A stretch of 64,000 nucleotides of DNA. Origin: Metridium senile. Its lineage: Eukaryota > Cnidaria > Anthozoa > Actiniaria > Metridiidae. The notes below the pieces were generated by a model that was given only the letters and a program-made list of their open reading frames with translations, was not told the origin of the DNA and did not search any database. Where the stretch lies: contig OX459095.1 of NCBI GenBank assembly GCA_949775045.1, forward strand, positions 26,954,978 through 27,018,977. Reading direction: 5' to 3'. Below, one piece after another: positions 12,401 to 22,216 of the stretch. Positions within the stretch are counted from its first letter, which is position 1; every line of letters starts with the position of its first letter. The position numbers were made by a program, and so were the translations under genes.

Positions 12401-15400
12401 AGCAATACTGGGGAAAACCCTGCTTTAATCAGCTTATACTGTCAACAAAAAAAGGCAAAGTTTGTGCTCTAACGTACGTAGACATATTCAAAGCAGACAA
12501 TTTACTAAAAGGGCTCTATCGATCAACATAACATATAGATTCCAAAAATAGTTTTGAGTTGGCTAAATTGATGTGAGTGATTAGAATTCTCATGCGAGCG
12601 GCAGCGATATGTAAATATCGTCAACACGCATTAGTGGTCTGACGGCCTGTCGTTATATTAACTGCAAATATGCTACTAAATTATTCCAAAACTGTCACAA
12701 ACAACATTAAAACAAGGTAAACCATAATTTGTAACATCTTTTTTTGAAAACAAGTAGAAATTAGGCCAGGGAAGGTGATTTCGAAATAATTTTTGCAATG
12801 GTATTCCAGACATGGTGTCACGCAACACCGTGACATTGTCAAATTTTCGCTCTGAAGTCATGAACATTAAAGGCTGTAAAACGTTTGGATTTTAGTAGCC
12901 CAAAAATTTTATTACGTTTTTGAAAAGTCGAAATACAGTGCTTCACCTTGGTTATAGCCGAATGCGTTGATTCATCGTGGCAATTTGGTTTTTTCGTGCC
13001 TTAATTTGGCATATTTTTGGCTTCGGAAAAAAATGAGAAAATACCCAATATTGAAAAATTCATAAAATAGTAAAAACTCGGTCGATTGGAAAGTTATATA
13101 CACTAAAACCTAGGATATTTATTGGTGTTTTATCGTAGGTAATTTGAGAAATGTGTGATTGATCTTTAACTTTAAAAGAGCCCGGTTAAGAAGTGTTGTA
13201 AAAACTCGTAAAAACCCGACCAAAAGCCGAAAATCCAAAAAAGTCGAATTTCTCCAAAAATAATTATTTTTGGAATCTCTAAATTTTTTTGAGTGTCTAG
13301 CTCCCCAAATGCTATCAACTGGCAAAGTATGAGCATTTTGGATTTTTCGCCTATTGCACGCTCTGGTCGATATTCTCGGACGGCCTCTCTTAAAGAGCTA
13401 CGACCTTTTGATCTGTCACATCAACCTAGAAAAGTGACCATAATCACATGCGTTTCCCTGTAGTTTAGCGGTAAAGACTCCAACAACTATCCGCTAGATT
13501 TTTAGCCTGCGTAGCAAGCGTTTCTTTTGGGGGGAACGGGAGAAAGTTGTTTTTTGGTTGTTTGGGATAGCTGTGTTACAGATATGGCCGCGCGAAACCT
13601 AAGACGAGTACAAAACATCAAGTTGGGGGGAGGGGGAGAGGAGGGAAGGAAACGCTTGCAAACAAACCCCTGGTTTTTGAAAAACTGCGTTCGTCCACGA
13701 ACGCACCAATCAAAATCCTGCGTTTCGGTACTTTTGACAGCAGATTGACAGTGAGGTATGCCAGAGCACTTAAAGAGAGCATTAATATCGTCAGATCGTG
13801 TTCGTTCAATAACACACGATAAATGGCGTCGCCTTCGTTTAGTGAAATCAATTTTGAAGAAGTTTTAACAGACATTATATCACAATTAAGAATAGTTCTC
13901 AAGCCAGAACAGAAAGAAGCATTGAAAAAAACTTGTTTTCGGGGGAGATCTGTTCGCCGTCCTGTCAACAGGCTTTGGAAAGAGCTTGATCTTTCAAATC
14001 TTTAATAGTACTCGTGCTGGAAAGACTTAGCAAATGAAAAGTGCTGCGTTTTAATAAAAGAGGCAGATCACTTTGGAATCAAGGCTCAATCGAAAGCAGA
14101 AAGTGAGATAAGCAAGGAAGGACTTGCAGCTGTTCTGCATCTATTTGGTTCGGCCGTGGGAATTTTGAGCGATAACTTTCTAAAGCTTTCGCCGTTCCTT
14201 GAAAGCCGTGATTCCATACGAATCACACACCATAGAAACAAACTCAATGAACTATAGCTATTCTTTGTAAATACTATCAACTGTTTGCTAAAGATCAGAA
14301 TGTTATCTACAATTTGCGTTTGGATTTCAAGTCTTTCTATCTCAGTTAACGGCTATAAGCAGTGATTGTGGACGAACCACACACAATGAACTATAGAATA
14401 CAATGAAATATAGAAACAAACTCAATGAACTATCTGTTTATTAGCTATTCTTTGTAAATACTATTCTATTTGGTTCAGGGAGTTTTGAGCGATAACTTTC
14501 TATCTTGTCTTAAGACGGCGAAAGCTTTCGCCGTTCCTTGCCGTGATTATGGACGAGCCACACACTATAGAAACAAACTCAATGAACTATCTGTTTATTA
14601 TTTAGCTATTCTTTGTATTAAATACTATCAACTGTTTATTAAAGATGAGAATGTTATCTACAATTTGCGTTGGATTCGAAATTTTCTATTTTTAACGGCT
14701 ATAATTAAGAGTATCCGATATCTGTTTGCTTTTTAAAACTTTTGATAGACGAGTGCCGAGCAAACGAGACAGCGGCGCCCAGCTGTGAAAGGTCATAGGG
14801 GAGTTTTTCAGAATCCCGGGGTTTGTTTGCAAGCGTTTCCTCCGCTCTTGTCCCCTCCCCCTCCTCCACCCTCGTTTTTTGTACTCGTTTTAGGTTTCGC
14901 GCGGCCATATCGGTAACACAGCTATCCCAAAACAACCAAAAAAGCAACTTTCTCCGGTTTCCCCCAAAGGAAACGCTTGCTACGCAGGCTACTAGATTTT
15001 CAGAATTGTTTTTTTTCCTGATCCCCCGCATAAGCTGTCTTCTGAATAAGGCTTTTATCATGCATAGTTGTGTTATTGTTCAACTCAAAATACACAGTAC
15101 TAGAGAAATGATGTCAGTTTGAATATCAAGTTCTGTGGTCTCCAACGAGTTTTCAATCTTATTACCATTCCTCCAGTTCAAAATCTGATATAGGCATAAG
15201 CTCAATATTTGTAATTTTGTTATTTTAAAGACAGTCTCACGTGCTATATTTATAGAGATAAAGTCACGTATCCTTTTAGACGCGTATTACCTTTTTCGCA
15301 TGTCATTGACGCTAAATTACAGCCTATTCTCGATAAACTGGGAATGGTTGAAGAAATCGAGAGATCAGTTGCTTTTCTGAGCAACTCGTATGACGATCTT

Positions 15401-18400
15401 ACGAAGAGAGTAAGACAACTTGAGCAAACAAATGTAGAATCTGCTAATGATAATACAAGAATGTGGAGTTACATTAATAATGCCACAAACGAGCTTGACC
15501 AAGTTAAACAGGAGCTTGATGATCTTGAGCAATACATAAGGCGGGAATGCCTAGAGATACGCGGGATTCCGATGGGTAAAGATGAAGATACGAATGGAAT
15601 CATCCGCAAAGTAGGTGACTTAATAGAAGTAGACATCAGCGAGAATGATATTTCAGTAAGCCACCGACTCCCAAGTCGAAAACAGCACTCGAAAACGCAA
15701 CACAACCAGAACTCGAATGACCCGGCCATAATTGTCAAATTCGCTAGAAGGGGCATTCGTGACGATCTTTACAAAGCAAGGACTAAGCTACGTACCAAAA
15801 CAACAAGAGATCTTGGAATTACCAGGCACACAACGCAAAAAATCTTCATATCCGAAAGTTTGACGAGAAGAAACAAGGAGCTATTAAACCTTTGTTTGAC
15901 TAAGAAAAGAGAGTTGAAATTTAAGTTCCTTTGGACGAAGTATGGAAGAATACTCATGAGAAAAGATGATGGAAGTCCTGTTTACTCTATCTCAACAAGG
16001 AAAGATCTGGACAAACTGCCCGTTTGAGTATGAAATCCAACAAGGAGATAAGTTATAGCCACTTCTTTAATATTATATACGAACTTGAACAGTTGATATT
16101 ATAACTATACACAATATTTACATCACACATCTACTTATTCAACTAACTTAAACTCCAATGACCTAGCAGGTCTTGATCCAGACATACATCTACCAGTAAA
16201 TTCAAATTTTAATTACTATACTTCTGACAACTTTCGTAATAATTATCAAATCTTAAATTGGACGTCCGCCAAACACTTTTTGGTCTTACATTCCAATATA
16301 AGAAGCCTAAATGCTAATTTCGATAACTTTATTCAAATGATCTCTGAATTAAACCATAACTTCTCTATGATTGGTTTAACAGAAACTAAAATTAATTCTT
16401 CTAATGAAAACTTCGCTAATTACACAATTCCTGGATATAATTTCTTTTCGCAACCTAGTCAATCCAACGCAGGTGGTGTTGGAATTTTCATTTCTAGTAA
16501 GCTTTTTTATTTCATTAGAACTGATATTTCTAACTCACAAGTTGAATTCGAAACGTTGTGGATTGAAGTGCAATGTGATCTCCATCACAACATTGTTTGT
16601 GGTGTCGTCTATAAACACCCACATTCCAATATTGATAGCTTCATCAATTATATCAATACTACTATTGATAAACTTGATAAAGAAAACAAATATTGTTTAA
16701 TAATGGGAGATTTCAACATAGACTTGTTGAATCTTTCTCACCCGGCAACGGATGAATTCTTGAATACTCTGGAGACTCATTTCTTTAGTCCTCACATACT
16801 CCAACCTACACGGATAACTGATCATTCGTCAACACTGATTGACAATATATTCTTTAATTCGGTCACGCATGATACTATCAGCGGAAATTTAATATACGAT
16901 TTGACAGATCATCTACTCAATTTCCTTATTATAAACAAATTTTCAATGCTACCAAAACAATTCAAAATTACGAAAAGAGATTATTCTAAGTTTAATGAAC
17001 CAGAATTCCTTGGGGATGTCCAATCATTTGACTGGACAAAAGAGCTGTCAAATTGCTCTACTCCCTCGGAAATGTTTGATGAGTTTTATACCCGTTTCAA
17101 TAACATAGTTAAAAGACACGCCCCTATCAAACAATTAAGCATAAAAGAGGTAAAACAGTTATCCAAACCATGGATTACCAAGGGACTTAGAACATCAATT
17201 AACGTAAAAAAACAAATTGTATAAGAAATATATTAAGAACAGATCCCCATATTATCACGAAAAATTTAAGTTCTACAGGACTAAGTTGAATCATTTAATA
17301 AAAATAAGTAAGAAGAATTACTATAATAAATATTTTTCAACAAATAGAACAAATCTCAAGAAAACCTGGAAAGGGATTAAAGAAATTATTGGTTTTAAAA
17401 ATGGAAATTCAAACGTTCCTTCCAAAATAATTACATCTGAAAATGTCGAATTGACAGATTGTAATTCCATTGCAAATACCTTTAATGAGTTCTTTGCAAA
17501 TATCGGAGAAACTACAGCAAACGTAATACCTTCAACTCCTAGTTCTCCAATCGATTTTATGCCAACTAAAGTAGCTGATACCCCTCAGTTTACTGCAGTT
17601 ACAACAGAAGAAATCAAGAAAGTAATTGACACTCTTGATGCAAAAAAAGCTACAGGTCCTTATAGCATTCCAATATCCTTATTAAAGTCAACAAAAAACC
17701 TAATCGCAGAACCTTTAGCAATAATATGTAACGCTTCTATTTCAAATGGATCAGTCCCTGCCAACTTAAAAGTGGCAAGCGTTAAGCCAGTCTTTAAAAA
17801 GGGTTCACAGCTAGATATCAATAATTACCGTCCAATCTCATTGCTATCCATATTCGATAGAATCCTCGAAAAACTTGTTTTTAATAGACTAATACAATTT
17901 GGGAACAAAAATAATATTTTATATGAAAGGCAGTTTGGCTTTCGAACTAAGCATTCCACTACTCAAGCCATACTGTCAATTACTGATAATACACAATGCG
18001 CCATCGAAGATGGAGCCTATTCTTGTGGCATTTTTCTTGATCTAACAAAAGCATTCGATACTGTGAACCATAATATCTTGATCCAAAAACTAGACCATTA
18101 CGGTATAAGAGGACTCGCTAATAAATGGTTCCAGTGTTACCTCCAAAATAGAAAGCAGTATGTCTCAATAGGGAATACTAAATCTGATGTTTTCCAAGTA
18201 CGCTGTGGAGTCCCACAAGGCTCAGTTCTTGGACCATTACTTTTTTTGCTATACATCAACGATTTCCAAAACTCATCTTCAATACTTGACTTTCATCTAT
18301 TTGCTGATGACTCTAATCTCTTCTATAAAAATAAGAGTTTGCAGTCGCTAGAAAATACCATCAATGACGAGCTGTCAGGCATTCATTCTTGGCTTTGTGC

Positions 18401-21400
18401 AAACAAATTATCTCTTAATATAGAGAAATCTAGTTTTGTCATCTTCCATCCTCCTCAGAAGAAAATAAATTATAACCTTAATATAAAAATTCTAAAACCA
18501 TTAAGCACGAAACTCAAATTAAGTATCTTGGGATTATGCTGGATAGTAACCTAAATTGGAAGTCACATGTTTCTTTCATAACAGGTAAAATTAAACGTGG
18601 CATTGGGATCATGTCAAAAGCCAGACATTATGTAAATTTAGATATTCTTTCCAACCTACACCACTGTTTCATCTATCCATACATTACCTATGGTATTGTT
18701 GCATGGGGTCACACCTATCAATCCACAACAAATCCCCTCTTGATTCTACAGAAAAAAGCTTTGCGATTAATGACATTTAGTAGCTATCAAGCCCATACTA
18801 ATCCCATTTTCCTTACATTGAAAATTTTGAAATTTCCGGATCTTGTTTTTCTGTACACTGCTCTATTCATGTATGACTACAATTCAAACAACTTGCTCAT
18901 TTCCTTCAAATCGTATTTTACCAACGTAAATCAAAAACATAATTACAACACACGATTGGCCTCAAAATGCAGCTACGCCCTGCCTAAAGTCCGAACCAAC
19001 TACGGTAAATACAATATAAAATTTTCCGGTGTCAAAGTTTGGAACTCCATCAGTGACTCGACTAAAAAACTCAGTAAAACTAAATTTAAAGACACTTTAT
19101 TTGATGATATTCTCTCTCTTCCTATGCACTCATCCTCTTTCACTAGCATCCTCTCGTAATCCACTTTTTTTTCTATCGTAAATATAACTATATATAATGC
19201 AAATATGTAACTATTTAATTTTTTTTGTAAACTTCTACCTTTTCTATTATATTGATATATGTAACAAGTGATTATGATCGGCTACCTATCTTAGGCTAAC
19301 CAATATGGTTATTATAGGTAGCATGTACCTATATTCATGTAAACATTTTTTTGACATTTAAATTAACAAATGTATATGCAAGGTATTAAATAAACAGATA
19401 TTGTATTGTATTGTATTGTTGTCACGTGCCCTGACCGCTTCATGTGCTGGGGCATTGGCAAACTTCTTATTCAATAGATTTTTTGACTTATTTTTAGTTA
19501 ATTCTAAAAGATAAATATTGCCTTATTGTTGTTCTCCTTTTATCACAGATCTCGTTCGAAGCTACTAGAGGTGGCAGCTATAGAAGTGATGTAGCACTAG
19601 ATGATATCATGTTTAAAGATGGCGGGTGTAACGAGCCAGGTATGCGATGTTTGAAGCTTAAAATGTACACTACTGATATTAATATATCCTTACTGCATAC
19701 CAATTACCACTGCGTGATAATAAGTTATAGATGGCTACCACGACAGGTAATGGCGACAGATTTGCATGAAGGGAATGAGTCATCAACTACGGCCAACAAA
19801 TTTAAAACTGTGCATGACAGTCCTTGAGTGTCCGGCTGCTTTATACAGTGGGGCCGAAATAATCACGTGAGAATTCACGGAATTAAAAAACTTGTGTAAG
19901 CGAAGCTAAATATGTAATGCAATGAGAATAGAAATTTTTTAACAAGCTAGTGCTATAAATTTAGCAATAGTAACCGAATCATTACAAACTAGAAAAACGC
20001 TTTGAAAAGAGAGGAACACATATATAAGAAGTGAAAAAATGCTATTGCGAGGGCACAATATAGAAACAATCTAATGAGCCTTCACACGTTGCAAAAGCAA
20101 ATAACGAGAACCTAGTAGCAAAAGCAATGTATTTCGGGACCCTTGATTCTGCTCATCACGCTCGCGCACAGCTTGTTCAAGAAAATAACAAAAGTGCCAT
20201 TGGCAAAAAAGTAAATCAAAGCAAAAATATGCCTTTTCCTCAGTTTTTTTTTAGCTTCAAACAAACTACAGAATGATGAAAATGAGTGTTAAACGCGACT
20301 AGTGCACAGCCACACTCGTCCAAAACAATATAATTGCTGAATTGTACCTGCTTAGTTTCGCTTGTGAGCGTCTTAAACCCCAAATTATTTTTCGCTTTTC
20401 ACATTGCTAATACGATTATCATTTTGATTCTTGAAAATATTTAATATTGTTTTCGAATGCATAGTAATTTTTGGCTTTAGTAGGTTAATGACCACAAAAA
20501 ATGACTCGTAATACGTTGAAATGATCATTAAATAGCCAAATCTAGAAGTATTTGACAACAATAGTAAAAGAGCTATTTTGTGAGAATCTGTCGTAAGATT
20601 TAAGTAAAGACATTGCTGATTATTGTAGTAATTTTATTTCCAACGAATTTAGTGAGCTTATTTTGGAACCAGATTACAAGAGGCACCACCGTTCACTGTT
20701 CTATAAAGAACACGGTGACCCCCCTTTATTATTGCAGTTTTGAGTTATATCTTTGTCATAGTTAATGTAAAAAAAGTTAAAAAAAAATTCTATCGAAGAA
20801 ATCCATGAGTCCCAAACTACCTTATTCACATTAAAGTAATGAACGAGTGAGGTCAGCTTTAGCTAGCGTATATATTACTATAATAACCATTATTTTGATT
20901 TCATCATCATAATGATCTCAGTGATCATCACCTTTATTATAATCACTATTATCATGATACATACAATGTCCAATCTGATTGTGTTTCCAGAGGTTAAGTA
21001 TGAGGCAGTTGGTTGCTTCAAAGACCAGAAACAAAACCGAGCATTTCCGATACTGGTAGGAAATTTCCGAAACGATATCGATAATTGGCAAGATCTAACG
21101 AACGTGGTTAAACTATGTGCTTCGGCTGTTAATAAAAAAGGTATGACATTATGATACTTGGGTATGATGTTTATAACTAGAGCATGCCAGTCTTCAAAGT
21201 TGAGGACCTTGAATCAGGGGTGTTCGTTAAAAGGTAGCTAGCTGAGGTCGTAACACATCATGTTTTTGACTCCTTATGTGACTGAGTTGTACTATTATGT
21301 AATCTACTAATAACACATTAAAAGATAATGATTGTTTGTGTCTGTCCTTGTCGTGTAGGCTATGATACGTTTGCAATTCAGTATTACGGAGAGTGTTGGT

Positions 21401-21510
21401 CTGGGTCTAGTGCTGGCATGACATACACCAAGTATGGCCCTGCCCCTAATGGATGTTTTCATAATACAGTGGGGAAAGAATGGACTAACTTTGTCTACAG
21501 ACTATTATAG
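6327..21510 (+). CDS. Gene 1: TSP1-TSP1-MAM-Cys-rich secreted/extracellular protein (5' partial, 7 exons)
   Basis: Exons 6327-6491, 6883-7062, 7350-7496, 8736-8998, 19549-19639, 20991-21140 and 21359-21510 (TAG stop). All have AG acceptors and GT donors and join in phase to 382 codons including the stop. Order: a degenerate TSP1 repeat, a canonical TSP1 repeat, one MAM domain over three exons, then a ~100-residue Cys-rich domain with GECWSG and TNFVYR motifs. The first exon begins in phase 1, so the protein must start upstream. In paralogous gene 2 the same first exon directly follows the astacin domain, so protease exons may lie before base 1, or this copy may have lost them. I found no astacin exon in 1-6326. 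TSP1 and MAM modules are known extracellular adhesion and dimerisation domains. The 10.5-kb intron between MAM exons 2 and 3 is packed with transposons. Confidence 0.8.
6883..7062 (+). CDS. Gene 1 exon: thrombospondin type-1 repeat
   Basis: Phase 1-1 exon encoding a canonical TSP1 repeat: GHWGRWSSWSQCSMTCGKG, then R-R-LC, GKPCVG and final cysteines. Acceptor ACAG, donor GTAAGT. The WxxW stack and CSxTCGxG core are intact. Paralogue of 33237-33416. Confidence 0.88.
7350..7496 (+). CDS. Gene 1 exon: MAM domain part 1
   Basis: Starts GPDDCEFEIDMCSWSRAD and ends in TGPDGDITKG. The pattern C-x-FE-x-x-x-C-x-W and the GPDGD segment are hallmarks of MAM N-termini. Phase 1-1. The donor lies only 8 bases before a Ty3/gypsy LTR remnant in the following intron. 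Confidence 0.85.
7505..7682 (-). repeat. Ty3/gypsy-type LTR (short, ~178 bp), 3' LTR
   Basis: Read on the minus strand it begins TGATAGTA and ends TACTATAACA, giving TG...CA ends, and is directly preceded by the purine tract AAAGAGGGGAGA (7694-7683). It starts 8 bases after the splice donor of MAM exon 7350-7496. Confidence 0.6.
7683..8240 (-). pseudogene. Ty3/gypsy polyprotein remnant: integrase C-terminal tail
   Basis: Minus-strand frame from ~8235 reads IGKYVYAKPPP, GKPWVYGRVTGKDNPRSYPV, KTQ and RWNKTHI. This fits the Ty3/gypsy integrase tail pattern W-x-x-G-x-V...PRSY-x-V-x-T...RN(R/K)xH. Stops and a frame change follow before the purine tract. Everything upstream of the integrase tail is missing, so this is a 5'-truncated fragment. 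Confidence 0.6.
8241..8735. other. Intron of gene 1 without recognised elements
   Basis: AT-rich; ends in the TTTCTAG acceptor at 8735. Confidence 0.5.
8736..8998 (+). CDS. Gene 1 exon: MAM domain part 2
   Basis: Encodes GKYVYAEAS, then FPAAPKGRCIQFAYSMYG, MGSLDVYVID and GWHRTNATI. This is the central MAM beta-sandwich with its C-(I/L)-x-F-x-Y core. Phase 1-0, donor AAG|GTAGAA. Nucleotide identity to the three gene 2 copies is very high. A TTAA transposon begins 37 bases after the donor. Confidence 0.87.
10646..10782. repeat. GGGAAC hexanucleotide microsatellite
   Basis: About 22 units, uniform at first, with interrupting extra G residues near the right end. Confidence 0.95.
11503..11562. 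repeat. TTCCCC/GTTCCC simple repeat, opposite orientation
   Basis: Diverged complement of the GGGAAC array 850 bp away in the same element. A GATAGCCGCGCTTGG block next to it matches the sequence beside the first array (GGCGCTTGGAGGCTA), suggesting an inner inverted repeat. Confidence 0.8.
11580..11646. repeat. Short hairpin
   Basis: GCGCTTGGAAATACGGATTT at the left is mirrored by AAATTCGTATTTCCGAGCGC at the right, around a short loop. One or two mismatches. Confidence 0.75.
13503..14991. mobile_element. Mutator-like DNA transposon with 9-bp target duplication
   Basis: TIRs TAGCCTGCGTAGCAAGCG and complement, about 180 bp each (13503-13683 and 14811-14991). A 9-bp direct repeat CTAGATTTT flanks it exactly at 13494-13502 and 14992-15000. 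Nine-base duplications are typical of the Mutator/MULE superfamily. Inside are a short ORF resembling the N-terminus of RecQ-like helicases and two diverged ~200-bp direct copies (around 14100-14290 and 14470-14660). No transposase seen, so non-autonomous. Confidence 0.8.
13823..14005 (+). pseudogene. RecQ-like helicase N-terminal fragment
   Basis: A 60-residue frame with EEVLTDIISQLR, VLKPEQKEALKK and GRSVRRPV. The L-K-x-E-Q-x-x-A-(I/L) segment followed by G-(R/K)-(D/S)-V resembles the Q-motif region of RecQ-like helicases common in cnidarian genomes. The Walker A that should follow is absent and the frame ends. Likely a captured, decayed piece inside the MULE. Confidence 0.4.
15344..16027 (+). 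CDS. Retrotransposon ORF1 (coiled-coil RNA-binding type)
   Basis: 227 residues from the first Met; the frame is open further upstream to at least 15250. Residues ~10-75 have heptad-like spacing of Leu/Val with charged residues. Then CLEIRGIPMGKDEDTN and VDISENDISVSHRLPSRK, followed by a basic region, as in the L1 ORF1-like (transposase_22) family that binds the element RNA. Ends just before the ORF2 spacer. The true N-terminus is uncertain. Confidence 0.75.
   Translation: MVEEIERSVAFLSNSYDDLTKRVRQLEQTNVESANDNTRMWSYINNATNELDQVKQELDDLEQYIRRECLEIRGIPMGKDEDTNGIIRKVGDLIEVDISENDISVSHRLPSRKQHSKTQHNQNSNDPAIIVKFARRGIRDDLYKARTKLRTKTTRDLGITRHTTQKIFISESLTRRNKELLNLCLTKKRELKFKFLWTKYGRILMRKDDGSPVYSISTRKDLDKLPV
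16280..19159 (+). pseudogene. Retrotransposon ORF2: endonuclease plus reverse transcriptase, two frameshifts
   Basis: First frame 16280-17224: apurinic endonuclease with LHSNIRSL, GLTETKI, GGVGIF, MGDFNID and final SDH-like TDH. Second frame 17217-18554: reverse transcriptase with NNYRPISLLS, FGFRTKHST, LDLTKAFDTVNH, GVPQGSVLGPLLFLLYIND and the catalytic FADDSN. Third frame 18536-19159: C-terminal region from LDSNLNWKSHV. The protein runs continuously across both joins in homologues, so there is a frame change near 17220 and another near 18540. The copy is therefore inactive as it stands, though otherwise well preserved. Confidence 0.88.
19549..19639 (+). CDS. Gene 1 exon: MAM domain part 3
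   Basis: Encodes ISFEATRGGSYRSDVALDDI then MFKDGGC. The DVALDDI segment is the classic MAM C-terminal motif. Acceptor CACAG, phase 0-1. It lies 10.5 kb from the preceding exon, just 3' of a CR1-like retrotransposon. Confidence 0.87.
19640..20990. other. Intron of gene 1 without recognised elements
   Basis: AT-rich, no clear inverted repeats or frames. The last ~100 bases are an ATC/ATT-rich tract before the TTTCCAG acceptor. Confidence 0.5.
20991..21140 (+). CDS. Gene 1 exon: Cys-rich C-terminal domain, first half
   Basis: Acceptor TTTCCAG, donor GTATGA, phase 1-1. Encodes EAVGCFKD, a charged stretch with RAFPILVGNFR, and VVKLCASAVNKKG. It resembles a secreted module with a VGCF...C...A pattern that I recognise from cnidarian proteins but cannot assign to a named family from sequence alone. 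Confidence 0.72.
21359..21510 (+). CDS. Gene 1 terminal exon: Cys-rich domain, GECWSG/TNFVYR half
   Basis: Joins in phase to give GYDTFAIQYYGECWSG, a TYTKYG segment, NGCFHN and EWTNFVYRLL followed by TAG. Aromatic-rich with three cysteines. The GY-x-x-FA-x-Q-x-x-GEC pattern recalls WSC- or PAN-like lectin modules, but the family is uncertain. Gene 2 lacks this domain. No AATAAA signal stands out just downstream before the minisatellite. Confidence 0.75.
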
Positions 21511-21539
21511 ACAGGTCAGATATGTTAATGAAAACAAAT

Positions 21540-21787
21540 AATGATAATGTTAGCTATGATGGTGGTGGTGGTGATGGTGGCAGTTTATGATTATAACTGT
21601 ATCCAAGTTTTTCCATGGTAATGTATAGTTTGACGACTATATGATGATGATGTTGATGATAATTATATTATGATGATGATGATGATAATGATAATGATAA
21701 TTATATAATGATAATGATAATGGTTTGATGATGATAACAATACATGTACATATCCATGTTTGTCCATGGTCATGGTTTGACGAATGT

Positions 21788-21818
<31 letters not shown>

Positions 21819-22216
21819 TGGTGGTAATGATAATGATAATGGTTTGATGATGATAACAATACATATCGATGTTTATTCATGGTAATGGTTTGACGACTGT
21901 ATGATGATGATTATATGATGATGCTGCTGATGATGATAATGGTGGTGGTGGTGGTGGTAATGATAATGATAAAGGTTTGATGATGATAACAATCCATGGT
22001 AATGTATAGTTTGACGAGTATATGATGATGATGTTGATGATAATTATATGATGATGATAATGATGATGATGATGATAATAATACATGTACATATACATAT
22101 TTATCCATGGTCATGGTTTGCATGACGACTGTGTGATGATGATTATATGACGATGATGATGATGATGATGATGATGATAATGGTGGTGGTGGTGATGATG
22201 ATGATAATGGTTTGAT
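21540..22216. repeat. GATGAT-rich minisatellite
   Basis: Stretches of GAT, GGT and GATAAT units alternate with a recurring block GGTTTGAYGA...TGTATGATGATG and CATATCCATG...TCCATGGT. This gives a higher-order unit of roughly 130-170 bp. Continues at 23874-24020 after an inserted element. Confidence 0.85.

Larger units (their letters stand above)
9036..13389. mobile_element. 4.35-kb TTAA element with ~850-bp inverted arms
   Basis: Starts GAGAGGCCGTCCGAG and ends in the complement, flanked by TTAA at 9032-9035 and 13390-13393. Left arm ~9036-9885 and right arm ~12548-13389 are nearly identical in reverse complement. The 2.66-kb centre has no transposase-like ORF, two GGGAAC-type simple repeats and a hairpin at 11580-11646. 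Probably a non-autonomous member of a TTAA-targeting family (piggyBac or Kolobok). Short ORFs inside the arms are mirror duplicates. Confidence 0.85.
15245..19421 (+). mobile_element. CR1/L2-type non-LTR retrotransposon
   Basis: ORF1, then ORF2 with AP endonuclease and reverse transcriptase, an AT-rich 3' UTR with ATTAAATAAA, and a TATTG pentamer tail (19399-19420). Simple-repeat tails rather than poly(A) fit the CR1/L2 group. TCACGTGC occurs just before 15245 and again just after the tail at 19422-19429, a possible 8-bp target duplication. ORF1 is open from the left end with no early Met, so the copy is probably 5'-truncated. Inserted in sense orientation in the gene 1 MAM intron. Confidence 0.85.
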
